From Phytohabitans suffuscus (GTDB taxonomy: Bacteria > Actinomycetota > Actinomycetes > Mycobacteriales > Micromonosporaceae): a stretch of 64,000 nt of DNA. The stretch covers positions 7,812,320-7,876,319 of the forward strand of contig NZ_AP022871.1 in the NCBI RefSeq assembly GCF_011764565.1, in the 5' to 3' direction. Below the pieces are notes generated by a model that was given only the letters and a program-made list of their open reading frames with translations, ran no database searches and was not told the DNA's origin. Each line of letters begins with the position of its first letter. Within the stretch, counting starts at the first letter, position 1. This document shows, piece by piece, positions 31,448-42,564 of the stretch. The position numbers and the translations under genes were made by a program.

Positions 31448-33130
31448 ATGGCCACACTCAAGATCCGCAATCCCGTCGCACCGTCGGTCCAGACCCGGAT
31501 CGAACCCGCGCCGAGAGTGCCTGATCTCGCCGGCAAGCGCGTCGGCCTCTACTGGAACATGAAGGCCGGCGGCGACGTCGCGCTGCAGCGGGTGCGGGAG
31601 CTGCTCGGCGAGCGCTACCCGACCGCACAGTTCGCCTACCACCAGGGGGACATCGGCGCCATGACGCGCCGGATGACCAAGCCGCAGGCCGACCGGATCG
31701 CCGCCGAGTCGGACGTCATCGTCGGCACCACCGCCGACTGCGGTTCGTGCACCTCCTGGCTCATCCACGACATGGTCGAGTTCGAGAAGCGCGGCGTCGC
31801 GACGGTGGCGCTGGCCGGCGAGGGCTTCGAGTCCGACGCGCGGCGCAGCGCGGAGAGCTTCGGCGTGCCCGGCCTGTCGTTCGTGGTCGCCGAGTCGACC
31901 TTCACCAGCCACCCGCCGGAGGAGATCCGGTCGATGGTCGACGCGATGGTCGACGACATCGTCGCCTGCCTCACCGGCGGCGAGCGCGGCAGCGCTCCGG
32001 TGGCGCACGAGGTGACCCGGATCGCGGACGAGTACCTGGAGTTCAGCGGTTCGGACAGCCTGCGCGCCCTGGAGGAGATGAACGAGAAGTTCCTCGAGTA
32101 CGGCTGGGGCGACGGCTTCCCGCTCTACGCTCCCACCGCCGACCGGGTCGCGGCCATGCTCACCGGCACCCGGCGCCGGCCGGACGAGGTCGTCGCGCAC
32201 CTGGAGCCGGGCTTCGGCATCGGCACGGTCGAGATGATCGCCGCCAACGCCGTCATGGCCGGCTGCAAGCCCGAGCACATGCCGGTGCTGATCGCCGCCA
32301 TCGAGTGCATCGCCGACCCGCGGATCAACCTGCGGATCAAGGCCATGTCGACCGGCACCCAGGCGCCGATGATCGTGGTCAACGGCCCGATCCGCGACCG
32401 TATCGGGCTCAACTCCAAGGGCTGCGCGCTCGGGCCGGGCGCCCCGTCGAAGGTCAACACCGCGATCGGGCGCGCGCTGCGGCTGTGCATGATGAACATC
32501 GGGCACACGTACCCGAACATCACCGACATGGACACCATCGGCTCGCCCACGAAGTACAGCATGTGCATGGCGGAGAACGAGGAGCAGAGCCCCTGGGAGC
32601 CGTACCACGTCGGGCTCGGCTACCCGGCGGAGCAGAGCACGGTCACGGTGCACTTCAACTACGGCTACAGCGAGCTGCACGACTTCGAGAGCCACACGGC
32701 CGAGGCGCTCATCGACGTCTTCGCCTCCGCCGCGATGAACCGCGCGACGAACCCCACCGGTTTCTGGCTCACCGGCCGGCGCGCCGACCCGCGTGCCGAG
32801 ACCGAGGAGAAGGAGCACAACTTCGTCATCATCTGTCCCGAGCACGCGGAGATCTTCGAGCGGGACGGGTGGAGCCGGCGGGACGTCCAGGAGGCGCTGT
32901 TCAAGCAGGCCCGGGTCTCCTTCGGCCAGCTGATGCGGACCAAGGAGCCGAAGTCGTTCAAGGCCTCGCACCCGGAGCTGGCGTGGCTGTGGGGCAGCCC
33001 GGACACGCTGCTGCCGGTGGTCGAGGACCCGGACTGCTTCGACGTCCTGGTGGTCGGCGCCAAGGCGGGCCGCGGCCAGCTGCACTGGGGCTGCGGCGGG
33101 CCGGTCACCAAGGTGATCGACGAAGCGTGA
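31448..33130 (+). CDS. UGSC-family (Cys form) two-domain protein 2
   Basis: A 560-residue paralog of the protein at 22.7 kb, alignable from end to end with most residues identical by eye. The N-terminal UGSC domain has APRVPDLAGKRVGLYWNMKAGGD and Cys98-Gly-Ser-Cys101 in GTTADCGSCTSWLIHDMVEF; both Cys codons are TGC, so no selenocysteine machinery is needed. The second domain keeps WGDGFPLYAPT, AANAVMAGCKPEHMPV, STGTQAPMIVVNGP, ICPEHAEIF and the C-terminal WGCGGPVTKVIDE. The protein has no signal peptide or membrane segment, so it is cytosolic. It has its own promoter and palindrome and is followed by an IclR regulator. Substrate and reaction are unknown. Confidence 0.8.
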   Translation: MATLKIRNPVAPSVQTRIEPAPRVPDLAGKRVGLYWNMKAGGDVALQRVRELLGERYPTAQFAYHQGDIGAMTRRMTKPQADRIAAESDVIVGTTADCGSCTSWLIHDMVEFEKRGVATVALAGEGFESDARRSAESFGVPGLSFVVAESTFTSHPPEEIRSMVDAMVDDIVACLTGGERGSAPVAHEVTRIADEYLEFSGSDSLRALEEMNEKFLEYGWGDGFPLYAPTADRVAAMLTGTRRRPDEVVAHLEPGFGIGTVEMIAANAVMAGCKPEHMPVLIAAIECIADPRINLRIKAMSTGTQAPMIVVNGPIRDRIGLNSKGCALGPGAPSKVNTAIGRALRLCMMNIGHTYPNITDMDTIGSPTKYSMCMAENEEQSPWEPYHVGLGYPAEQSTVTVHFNYGYSELHDFESHTAEALIDVFASAAMNRATNPTGFWLTGRRADPRAETEEKEHNFVIICPEHAEIFERDGWSRRDVQEALFKQARVSFGQLMRTKEPKSFKASHPELAWLWGSPDTLLPVVEDPDCFDVLVVGAKAGRGQLHWGCGGPVTKVIDEA

Positions 33131-33248
33131 GCACGGCGATCGGGCGCGGCACCCGCGGCGGGCGCGCCAGGGTGCCCGCCCGGTCGATTTGGTGGATTAT
33201 CGTAGTCGTCTGAGGGTCGGCGGCACCGGGCATGGAGTGGACACGGCG

Positions 33249-34109
33249 ATGAAGGCAACGGAGGACGGCGACGGAGGCGTTCCGAGCCGCGACAACTACT
33301 TCGTGATGAGCCTCGCTCGCGGCCTCAACGTGCTCAAGGCGTTCACGCCCGAGCGCACGGAGCTGTCGCTGTCCGAGATCGCGGCGGTCGCCGGGGTGAC
33401 CAACCCGAGCGCGCTGCGGATCGGCCACACCCTCGTCGAGCTCGGCTTCCTGACCCGCAACCCGCTCACCAAGGGTTACCGGGTCGGTCCGGGCGTCCTC
33501 ACCCTCGGCATGGCCTCGCTGTCGTCCATGTCGTTGCTGGAGATCGCCGAGCCCTACCTCGCCCAGCTGCGCGACGACGCGGGGGAGACGGTCAAGCTGG
33601 CCGTGCTGCACGGCAACGAAATGGTCTACATCGGACGCTTCCCGTCCCAGCTGCACCCGCAGGACGGCTCCGCGTACGTGGGCAGCCGGCTCCCCGCCGG
33701 GCAGACCTGCACCGGCCGCGCGATCCTGGCCCTGCTGGACGAGGCCGAGGCGCGGCGGATCGTCGAAGGCGGCCACCGCCAGCGGTTCACCGACAAGTCG
33801 CTGGTCACCGTCGACGAGATCATGGCCGAGCTGGCGGCCACCCGCGAGCGCGGCTTCAGCGTCAACGACCAGGGCACCACGCTGGAGCACCGGTCGGCCG
33901 CCGCGGCGCTGGTCGGCCCGCACGGCAACCCGGTCGGCGCGATCAACTTCTCGGTGTCGTCGCAGCGGGTCAGCGTCAAGGAGCTGAGCGAGCGGCTCGT
34001 CCCCATGCTGCTCGACACCGCGGGCAAGATCTCCGCGCTGCTGCCGCCCGAGCCGCCGCAGGACGTGCGGCCGTTCATGCCGCGCGCGCCGCTGGCCAGC
34101 GGCGGCTGA
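33249..34109 (+). CDS. IclR-family regulator
   Basis: A 286-residue IclR protein. Residues 15-80 are the winged helix (SLARGLNVLKAFTPERTELSLSEIAAVAGVTNPSALRIGHTLVELGFLTRN) and 85-265 the GAF-like effector domain with LPAGQTCTGRAILA and GFSVNDQGTTLEHRSAAAALVGPHGNPVGAINFSV. IclR proteins often activate aromatic or carboxylic acid catabolic operons. It lies 118 bases after UGSC2 and converges with the large minus-strand acyl-CoA operon. The TTTCG-N5-CGAAA palindromes at 48.9 and 49.2 kb fit IclR-type sites and may be its targets; that is inferred. Confidence 0.88.
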   Translation: MKATEDGDGGVPSRDNYFVMSLARGLNVLKAFTPERTELSLSEIAAVAGVTNPSALRIGHTLVELGFLTRNPLTKGYRVGPGVLTLGMASLSSMSLLEIAEPYLAQLRDDAGETVKLAVLHGNEMVYIGRFPSQLHPQDGSAYVGSRLPAGQTCTGRAILALLDEAEARRIVEGGHRQRFTDKSLVTVDEIMAELAATRERGFSVNDQGTTLEHRSAAAALVGPHGNPVGAINFSVSSQRVSVKELSERLVPMLLDTAGKISALLPPEPPQDVRPFMPRAPLASGG

Positions 34110-34115
34110 GCCGGC

Positions 34116-34897
34116 TCAGCGCGGCGGCAGCGGGGCGAACCTCGGCGGCCGCCGCTCGGTCCAGCTGGCCGTCCCCTCCTTCGCGTCGCCGGTGTCCCGG
34201 GACGCCGCCAGCAGCTCCGCGCCGGCCCGCAGCGCGGCGGGGTAGTCCTGGTCCAGGGAGTCGTGGATCGCCCGCTTGAGCGCCGCCATGGCGGCCGGGG
34301 CGGACCAGGTGGCCAGCTCCCGGGCGTAGGCGAGCGCGTCGGCCAGGGCCTCACCGGGCTGGCTCGTCCGGGTCACCAGGCCGATCCGCAGCGCCTCACC
34401 GGCCAGGAACGTGCGGCCGGCCAGCATCACGTCCATCGCGGCCGACAGCCCGACCGTGCGGACCAGCATCCACGGCAGGCCCGGCGTGCCGATCCGGCCA
34501 CGGCGCACGAACGCCGAGGAGAACTTCGCGTCCTCGGCGGCGATCCGTACGTCGCAGTGCAGGGCGACGGTGAGCCCGGCGCCGGCGCACGGCCCGTTGA
34601 TCGCGGCGATCACCGGCTTGCGGACCGTCGTCGCGTGCACCGCGCCCAGGAACGGCTCGTCGCGGCCCGGGTCGGTCTCCCGGCCGCCGGCCTTGCGGCC
34701 CATGTCACCGCCCGCGCAGAAGCCGCGCCCGGCGCCGGTCACCACGATCGCCCGCACCTCGGGGTCGGCGTCGGCGGCGTCCAGGTGCCGGCGGTACAGC
34801 TCGGCCATCACCGGGGTCCAGGCGTTGAGCCGGTCGGGCCGGTTCAGCGTGATCGTGGCGACCTCGCCGGCGACGTCGAGCAGGGCCTCCTCGGCGC

Positions 34898-34901
<4 letters not shown>
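34116..34901 (-). CDS. Enoyl-CoA hydratase/isomerase family protein
   Basis: A 261-residue crotonase-fold protein: ATITLNRPDRLNAWTP, oxyanion-hole segment GAGRGFCAGGDMG and PVIAAINGPCAGAGLTVALHCDVRIAAEDAKFSSAFVRRG. The hydratase glutamates are not both evident, since the second catalytic position reads FVRRGRIGTPG, so another crotonase reaction such as isomerisation or C-C cleavage is possible. It is the last gene of the minus-strand operon and its ATG overlaps the stop of the acyl-CoA synthetase. Confidence 0.87.
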
Positions 34902-36962
<2,061 letters not shown>

Positions 36963-36966
<4 letters not shown>

Positions 36967-38368
36967 GCCGGCCTCCGCAGCAGCTCGCACAGGTGCCCGG
37001 CGGCGTCCGCGCCGCCGGTGAGGACGATGTCGGCCACCCGGTCCGCGAACTCCCGGGACCGGCCGGCGTGGGCGCAGCAGTCGTGGAACTTGCGCAGGAT
37101 GTCGTCGCGGGTCATCGGCCGGTCGCCGCGCCCGCGGGGCCACCACACCCGTACGGTCCGCGTGGACTGGTCGCGCAGCGTCACCGTGGCGCTCGCCGGG
37201 CTCACGTCGCGGCTCTCCCGCGCGTCGACCTCCGGATCGACCCGGGCCCGTACCCGGGCGGCCAGCGCGAGCACGTCGGGCCGGGTGAGCGCGCCGTCGG
37301 CGAAGTCGGCCAGCGCGACGCCGCCGGTCAGGAACGCCGTGGCGAACGTGTACGGGATGCTGAACTGCGCGTCCACCGGGGTGCGCGGGTGTACCGGCGG
37401 GGCAGCGGTGTGCCCGCGCTGGCGTACGCCTGCGCGTTCACGCCCACGTCCACCGAGACGACGTCCGCGGCCGCGACGCCCAGGTCGCGCAGCTCGACCG
37501 CGCACTCCAGGCTCGCGTGGGTCCACGCGCAGCAGGGGTACGGCTTGTACGTGGCGCTGTCGATCAGCCAGCTGTCGCCGAGCCCGTCGTGCAGGCGGTG
37601 CGGGTCGTACCGGTCGCGGTGGTACACGTGGAAGTAGCCGCGCGTGCCCTCCAGCGCGTTGACCGGCGCGGTGAGCCCGCGTCCGGCGAGCGCGGCGCCG
37701 AAGACCCCGCCCCGGGCCGCGAACGCCGGCTGCATCCGCTTGGCCAGCGCGCCGTCCAGTGTGGACTGGCCGTTGCCGCTGGCCTGCACGTAGGCGAAGC
37801 CGAGCGCGTGACCGGTGCGCGCCGCGTCCAGCCCGGCCAGCCGCGCGGCGGTCGCGGCGGCGCCGAAGTACCCGCACAGCGGGGTGAGCAGCCACCCGGT
37901 GACGCCGGGGCCGTCGAGGGCGGCGACCGAGATGCGGTCGGCGACCTCCGTGCCCAGCACGATCGCCGCGAGCACCTCGCGCAGGTCGGTGACGCCGTAC
38001 GTCTCGGCCGCCGCGAGCGCCGCCGGGACCACCGAGACGCCGGTGTGGCAGATGCCGGGATGCTGGTCGTCGTAGTCCAGCGCGTGGCCGCTCATCGCGT
38101 TGGCGAACGCGGCGTCCGGCGGCGCCGTCCGCCGGCCGCTGCCCCACACCGAGGCGACCGGGGCGCCACCCCACTCCAGTACCAGCGCCCGCGCCTGCGG
38201 CACCCCCATCGCGTTCGCGCCGCCGATCGCGCAGCCGAGCGTGTCCAGCAGGTCGGTCCGGGCCGTCTCCAGCGTGGCGGCCGGGAGGTCCGCGGTGGCC
38301 GTCCCGGCGACCAGCGCGGCCAGCCGTACGGCCCCGTCGACGTCGTGCCCCACCCGCGTGGTCGTCAT
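36963..38368 (-). pseudogene. MmgE/PrpD family protein 2, frameshifted (probable base-calling gap)
   Basis: The 468-residue reading frame is broken at the GGGG run 37399-37402. Restoring one base joins ASAGTPLP to PVHPRTPVDAQFSIPYTFATAFLTGGVALADF. The N-terminal part shows TLETARTDLLDTLGCAIGGANAMGVPQARA, SGHALDYDDQHPGICHTGVSVVPAALAAAETYG and KPYPCCAWTHASLECAVEL. It belongs to a different branch from the paralogs at 29.9 and 49.2 kb, closer to methylcitrate-dehydratase-like proteins. Start and stop overlap neighbouring genes (TGATG and ATGA), so it is the middle of a tightly coupled acyl-CoA operon. Confidence 0.82.
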
Positions 38369-39201
38369 CAGCGTCCTCCTGTGTGTCGCCGGACGAATCC
38401 GGTCATCCTGTCCAGGGCGTCGGCCGAGGCGGCCGGGGACGGCGGCCGCGCGTCGATGAACGCGTGCGGCATGTCCTGGTACCGGTGCGCCTCCAGGTGC
38501 CCGCCGGCGGCGCGGTAGGACGCGGCGAACCGTTCGGTGAGGGCCGCCGGGACGTTCTCGTCGCGCGAGCCGTAGACGAGCAGGGCCGGCGGCAGCGGGG
38601 TACCGGCGGGCAGCTCGTCCAGGTGGCGCTGCGGGCTGCCCTCGGCCATCTCGGCGACCCCGTCCCAGTACGCGTCGTGCAGCGCCACCAGGTTGGTCCG
38701 GCCGGTCTCCCGCGCGTACCGGTAGCGGGCCAGCGGGTCGGTGACCGGCCACAGGTAGAGCGCGCACGCCAGCTCCGGCCGTCCCCGCAGCGGGATCCGG
38801 GCGTAGCGCGGATCGTCGGCGCCGAGGGTGGCCAGCAGCAGCTGGTGGCCGCCGCTGGAGACGCCCAGACCGCCGACCCACTCCGGCCGGCTGCCCAGCC
38901 GCCGCGCGTTCGCCCGCAGCCACCGCAGGCCGTAGTGCACGTCGGCGACGGACCGCGGGTAGCGGTCGCGCGGCGCCTGGCGGAAGTCGATCGACACGAC
39001 GAGCACGCCGTCGCCGGCGAGGTGGCGGCAGACCGTCTCGTCGCTCAGGCGCGACCCGTTGTTCCACACCCCGCCGTGTACGTGCAGGAGCGCCGGGAAC
39101 GGTCCGGCGCCGGCCGGGCGGCGGATCCGGGCGTACAGGACGGTGCCGTGGTCGCGCAGGTAGACCACGTCCTCCGCGTCCTCCACGCCCGGCTCGTTCA
39201 T
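38368..39201 (-). CDS. Alpha/beta hydrolase (HSL-type esterase)
   Basis: A 277-residue serine hydrolase with the oxyanion motif HVHGGVWNNGSR, nucleophile elbow GLGVSSGGHQ, and acid and His in GSRDENVP and MPHAFID. The layout matches small-ester carboxylesterases of the hormone-sensitive-lipase family. No signal peptide is present, so it acts in the cytosol and may open the pathway by hydrolysing an ester or thioester. It is coupled on both sides. Confidence 0.87.
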   Translation of the reverse strand: MNEPGVEDAEDVVYLRDHGTVLYARIRRPAGAGPFPALLHVHGGVWNNGSRLSDETVCRHLAGDGVLVVSIDFRQAPRDRYPRSVADVHYGLRWLRANARRLGSRPEWVGGLGVSSGGHQLLLATLGADDPRYARIPLRGRPELACALYLWPVTDPLARYRYARETGRTNLVALHDAYWDGVAEMAEGSPQRHLDELPAGTPLPPALLVYGSRDENVPAALTERFAASYRAAGGHLEAHRYQDMPHAFIDARPPSPAASADALDRMTGFVRRHTGGR

Positions 39202-39734
39202 GCGGCGCCACCGCCCGTCTCGGGGCGCAGGACGACCGTGACGATGCCGACGGCGAGCAGGTTGCCCTCGTCGTCGAGGACCCGGCCGACCCCGACCGCG
39301 CTGGTCCGGCCGCTGTGCTCCAGGCTCGCGTGCGCGGTGAGCCGCGCCCCGACCCGGCCCCGGCGGACGAAGTTGACCTTCATCTCCTGGGTCCAGGTGC
39401 GGACGTTCGCGGCGGTCGCGGACCGGGCCGCCTGGCCGACCGCGGAGTCGATCAGCGTGGTCAGGACCCCGCCGGCCACCGAGCCGTTGCGGTTGCCCAG
39501 CTCCTGGCGCGCGTGCAGGGAGACGGCGGTCTGGCCGGGCCCCACGACCCGCAGCGACATGCCCAGCAGCCGGTGCAGCGGCGACTCGTCGTACACCCGC
39601 TCCTGCAGCCGCCAGCCGGCCTCGGCCGGTCCCGCACCGGTCGCCTGCTCTTCGGTCGCCTGCTCTTCGGTCGCCTGCTCTTCGGTCGCCTGCTCTTCGG
39701 TCGCCTGCTCTTCGGACGCGCTCTCGCCGGTCAT
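39198..39734 (-). CDS. PaaI-like hotdog thioesterase with EEQAT repeat leader
   Basis: Residues 55-178 are a hotdog domain of the PaaI type (LGMSLRVVGPGQTAVSLHARQELGNRNGSVAGGVLTTLIDSAVGQAAR, then MKVNFVRRGRVGARLTAHASLEHSGRTSAVGVGRVLDDEG); the NGSVAGGVLTTLID helix holds the usual active site. The first 35 residues are an acidic tail with five perfect EEQAT-type pentapeptides from a 15-base DNA repeat, not a normal part of the family. It likely releases CoA from a pathway intermediate or a dead-end acyl-CoA. Confidence 0.85.
   Translation of the reverse strand: MTGESASEEQATEEQATEEQATEEQATEEQATGAGPAEAGWRLQERVYDESPLHRLLGMSLRVVGPGQTAVSLHARQELGNRNGSVAGGVLTTLIDSAVGQAARSATAANVRTWTQEMKVNFVRRGRVGARLTAHASLEHSGRTSAVGVGRVLDDEGNLLAVGIVTVVLRPETGGGAA
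39641..39715 (-). repeat. Five exact 15-bp tandem repeats in coding sequence
   Basis: The unit TCGCCTGCTCTTCGG (plus strand) occurs five times without a single change. Because it is in frame it adds five EEQAT pentapeptides to the thioesterase. Perfect identity suggests recent slippage expansion, so length variation between strains is likely. Confidence 0.9.
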
Positions 39735-39738
39735 CCGG

Positions 39739-40521
39739 TCACCGCCCGGAGAACGTCGGCGGCCGCTTGTCGGCGAACGCCTGCACGGCCTCCGCGCGGT
39801 CAGCCGAGGTCAGCGTCCGTTCGTACAGGGCGGCCTCGGCCTCGATCCCGCTGCGCAGGTCGAGGTCGAGGGACATGTTGACCGCCCGCTTGGCCTGGAC
39901 GTTGGCGACCGGGGCGGCGAGCAGGATCTCCCGCGCGAGCGCCGCGACGGTCTCGTCCAGCTCGTGCGCCGGTACCACCCGGTTGAGCATGCCCCAGCCG
40001 GCCGCCTCCGCCGCGCCGAACCGGCGGCCGGTGAAGATCAGCTCCTTCGCCCGCGCGGCGCCGACGAGCCGGGGCAGCAGCTGCGTGCCGCCGCCGGCCG
40101 GGATGGCGCCGAGCCGGGTCTCGACCAGGCCCAGCACGGTGCCCTCGGCGGCGATCACGATGTCGCAGCCGAGGGCGAGCTCGAGCCCGCCGCCGAGCGC
40201 GTACCCGTGCACCTGGCCGATCACCGGGCGCTGGCAGTTGCGCATCGCGCCGAACGCACGCGGCGCGATCCGCCGGCGCCGCCGCACGTCGTCGGCGGAC
40301 ATGCCCTTGCGCTCGGCCATGTCGGCGCCCACGCAGAACGCCCGGCCGGCGCCCTTGACCACGACGCACCACACCGACGGGTCGTCGTCGACGTGCTCGA
40401 AGACCTCGATGAGGCGTTCCAGCATCGGGGTGGTGATCGCGTTGAGCACCTGGGGCCGGTTGAAGACCACGGTCGCGACGTGGTCCCGGACCTCGAAGAG
40501 CACCTGGTCGGCGGCGGTCAT
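39739..40521 (-). CDS. Enoyl-CoA hydratase family protein
   Basis: A 260-residue crotonase: VATVVFNRPQVLNAI, GAGRAFCVGADMAERKGMS and PVIGQVHGYALGGGLELALGCDIVIAAEGTVLGLVETRLGAIPAGGGTQLLPRLVG. Both the ALGGGLELAL oxyanion helix and the ETRLGAIPAGGG catalytic-Glu loop are conserved, so genuine hydratase activity is likely. It is coupled to the following hydratase gene by an ATGA overlap. Confidence 0.9.
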   Translation of the reverse strand: MTAADQVLFEVRDHVATVVFNRPQVLNAITTPMLERLIEVFEHVDDDPSVWCVVVKGAGRAFCVGADMAERKGMSADDVRRRRRIAPRAFGAMRNCQRPVIGQVHGYALGGGLELALGCDIVIAAEGTVLGLVETRLGAIPAGGGTQLLPRLVGAARAKELIFTGRRFGAAEAAGWGMLNRVVPAHELDETVAALAREILLAAPVANVQAKRAVNMSLDLDLRSGIEAEAALYERTLTSADRAEAVQAFADKRPPTFSGR

Positions 40522-41287
40522 GACCGGTCACCGGCGGCGAAGGCGCGGGAGCCGGCCTTGGCGTCCTCGACGTAGCGGGTCAGCATGTTGATGTCCGCGG
40601 CGTGGTCCATCGCGCGGTCGTAGTCGAGTTCGGTCACCTGGCGGTACAGCTCCTTCGTGATACGCAGCGCCGACGCCGACCTCGCGGCCATCGCCCCGGC
40701 GTAGGCCAGCACCTCGGTCATCAGGTCGGCGTGCGGGACGACGCGGTTGACCAGGCCGATCCGCTGCGCCTCGGCCGCGTCCACCAGCCGGCCGGACAGC
40801 AGCAGGTCGAGCGCGTTGTGGCGGCCGGCCACCCGGCTGAGCGAGACCATCGCCATGGCCGCGACGAGGCCGCGGGTCACCTCGGGGTACCCGAGCCTGG
40901 CGGTGTCGCTGGCGATGACGATGTCGCAGGACATCGCGAGGCCGCAGCCGCCGGCGACGGCGAAGCCGTTGACCGCCGCGATCACCGGCACGGGCAGCCG
41001 GGGAGCATGAGGTGGATGCGCTGGGACTGGGTCACCCGGCGCCGCTGGGCCCAGAAGTCGGCCGCCTCCATCTCGTCCGCCGACTCCTTCAGGTCGGCGC
41101 CCGCGCAGAACGCCGTGCCCTTGCCGGTGAGCACGATCGCGCCCACCTCGGGCGAGGCGGCCTCCCGTTCCAGGATCTCGAACAGGTCGACCAGCAGGGC
41201 CGCGCTCAGCGCGTTGCGGGCCTCCGGACGGTTGAGCGTGACGACCGCGACGCGGTCGACGCGCTCCAGCAGCACCGGCGCGTTCAT
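40518..41287 (-). pseudogene. Enoyl-CoA hydratase family protein, frameshifted (probable base-calling gap)
   Basis: If one base is added in the GGGG run at 41000-41003 the gene encodes 256 residues. The upstream frame gives VAVVTLNRPEARNALSAALL and GKGTAFCAGADLKESADEM up to IHLMLP; the downstream frame continues with RLPVPVIAAVNGFAVAGGCGLAMSCDIVIASDTARLGYPEVTRGLVAAM. The Glu of PEVTRGL fits a catalytic position. Start and stop both overlap neighbours, which would be improbable for a decayed gene. Confidence 0.82.
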
Positions 41288-42522
41288 GCCGCCACTCCTT
41301 CACCCTGGTGCTGGCGGATCACGCCGCCGCTGAGTAGGGCGCGGATCCGGTCGGCGCTGACGCCGATCTCCTCGAGAACCTCGACGCTGTGCTCGCCGAG
41401 CATCGGCGGCCGGCTGCGGATGCGCGCGGGGGTGTCGGAGTAGCGGAACGGCAGCGTGAGCGCCGGCACCTCGCCGACGCCCTCGACGTCGAACGACCCC
41501 ACCAGGCCGCGGTGCTTGACCTGGTCGAGGGCGAACACCTCGGCCAGGTCGTTGATGGGGGAGCAGGCCACCGTCGCCTCGGTCAGGTCGTGCTCCCAGT
41601 CGGCGGCCGGCTTGGCGAGAAACGCGGCCCGCACCTGCGCCTGCAGCACCTCGGAGTTCTCCACCCGGGCGGTGGGCGTGGCGAAGCGCGGGTCGTCGGC
41701 CCAGTCCGGGCGGCCCAGCGCCTGGCAGAACGCCGGCCACTGGCGCTGGTTGGGCACCACCTGCAGGTACCGGCCGTCGGCGCACTCGAACGCCGCGGAC
41801 GGTACCCGCTGCGGGTTCTCCGTGCCGCTCCGGACCGGGACCTCGCCGGTCAGGAAGTGCCGGGCCGCCACGACGGTCAGCATGGAGACCATGACGTCGA
41901 GCATCGACATGTCGATGTGCTGGCCCTTGCCGGTGCGCGCGCAGCGGTAGAGCGCGCCGAGGATCGACGCGGTGCCGTAGACCGCGCTGGACAGGTCGGC
42001 CACCGGGACCATCGACTTCACCGGCCCGCGCCCGGCCTCGCCGGTCACGCTCATGTGGCCGCTCATCGCCTGCAGGATCGGGTCGTAGCCGCGCCGGGTC
42101 CGCCACGGGCCGTCCTGGCCGTACCCGGACAGCGAGTAGTACACGACGGTCGGGTTGACCGCGCGTACGGCGGCGAGGCCGATGCCCAGGCGGTCGGCGG
42201 TGCCCGGCGTGAAGCTCTCCATGACCACGTCCGCGCGCCGGGCCAGGTCGAGCGCGACCGCGACGCCGTCCGGGTGCTTCAGGTCGAGCGCGAGGCTGCG
42301 CTTGCTGCGGTTGATGGTCGCGAAGTACCCGCCGATACCGTCCAGCCGGGGCGGCCAGGAACGGCTCTCGTCGCCGGTCACCGGATGCTCCACCTCGACC
42401 ACGTCGGCGCCGAGCTCGGCCAGCATCATCGACGTGTACGGCCCGGAGAGATCCCGGCAGAAGTCGAGGACGCGGACTCCGGCGAGGAGCTGGTCGGTGT
42501 CGGTCTTGCCAGGATCTGCCAT
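41284..42522 (-). CDS. CaiB/BaiF (family III) CoA transferase
   Basis: A 412-residue class III CoA transferase: LAGVRVLDFCRDLSGPYTSMMLAELGADVVEVEHPVTGDESRSW at the N-terminus, TINRSKRSLALDLKHPDG, SGYGQDGPWRTRRGYDPILQAMSGHMSVTGE and catalytic-type Asp in PVADLSSAVYGTASILGAL. These enzymes move CoA between an acyl-CoA and a free acid, an alternative way to activate the substrate. A GTG 36 bases upstream is possible but lacks a ribosome site. Confidence 0.9.
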   Translation of the reverse strand: MADPGKTDTDQLLAGVRVLDFCRDLSGPYTSMMLAELGADVVEVEHPVTGDESRSWPPRLDGIGGYFATINRSKRSLALDLKHPDGVAVALDLARRADVVMESFTPGTADRLGIGLAAVRAVNPTVVYYSLSGYGQDGPWRTRRGYDPILQAMSGHMSVTGEAGRGPVKSMVPVADLSSAVYGTASILGALYRCARTGKGQHIDMSMLDVMVSMLTVVAARHFLTGEVPVRSGTENPQRVPSAAFECADGRYLQVVPNQRQWPAFCQALGRPDWADDPRFATPTARVENSEVLQAQVRAAFLAKPAADWEHDLTEATVACSPINDLAEVFALDQVKHRGLVGSFDVEGVGEVPALTLPFRYSDTPARIRSRPPMLGEHSVEVLEEIGVSADRIRALLSGGVIRQHQGEGVAA

Positions 42523-42564
42523 GAACCATGCCTGTTCTGTCGCGGAATCGGCGTCCACTGCGTG

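Noticed and set aside
22719..33130. Selenocysteine use in the UGSC proteins
   Set aside because: The first motif position is TGC in both genes, not TGA, and no SECIS-like hairpin directly after it was apparent.
39641..39715. CRISPR-like direct repeats
   Set aside because: Adjacent 15-bp units without spacers, in frame inside a thioesterase gene.
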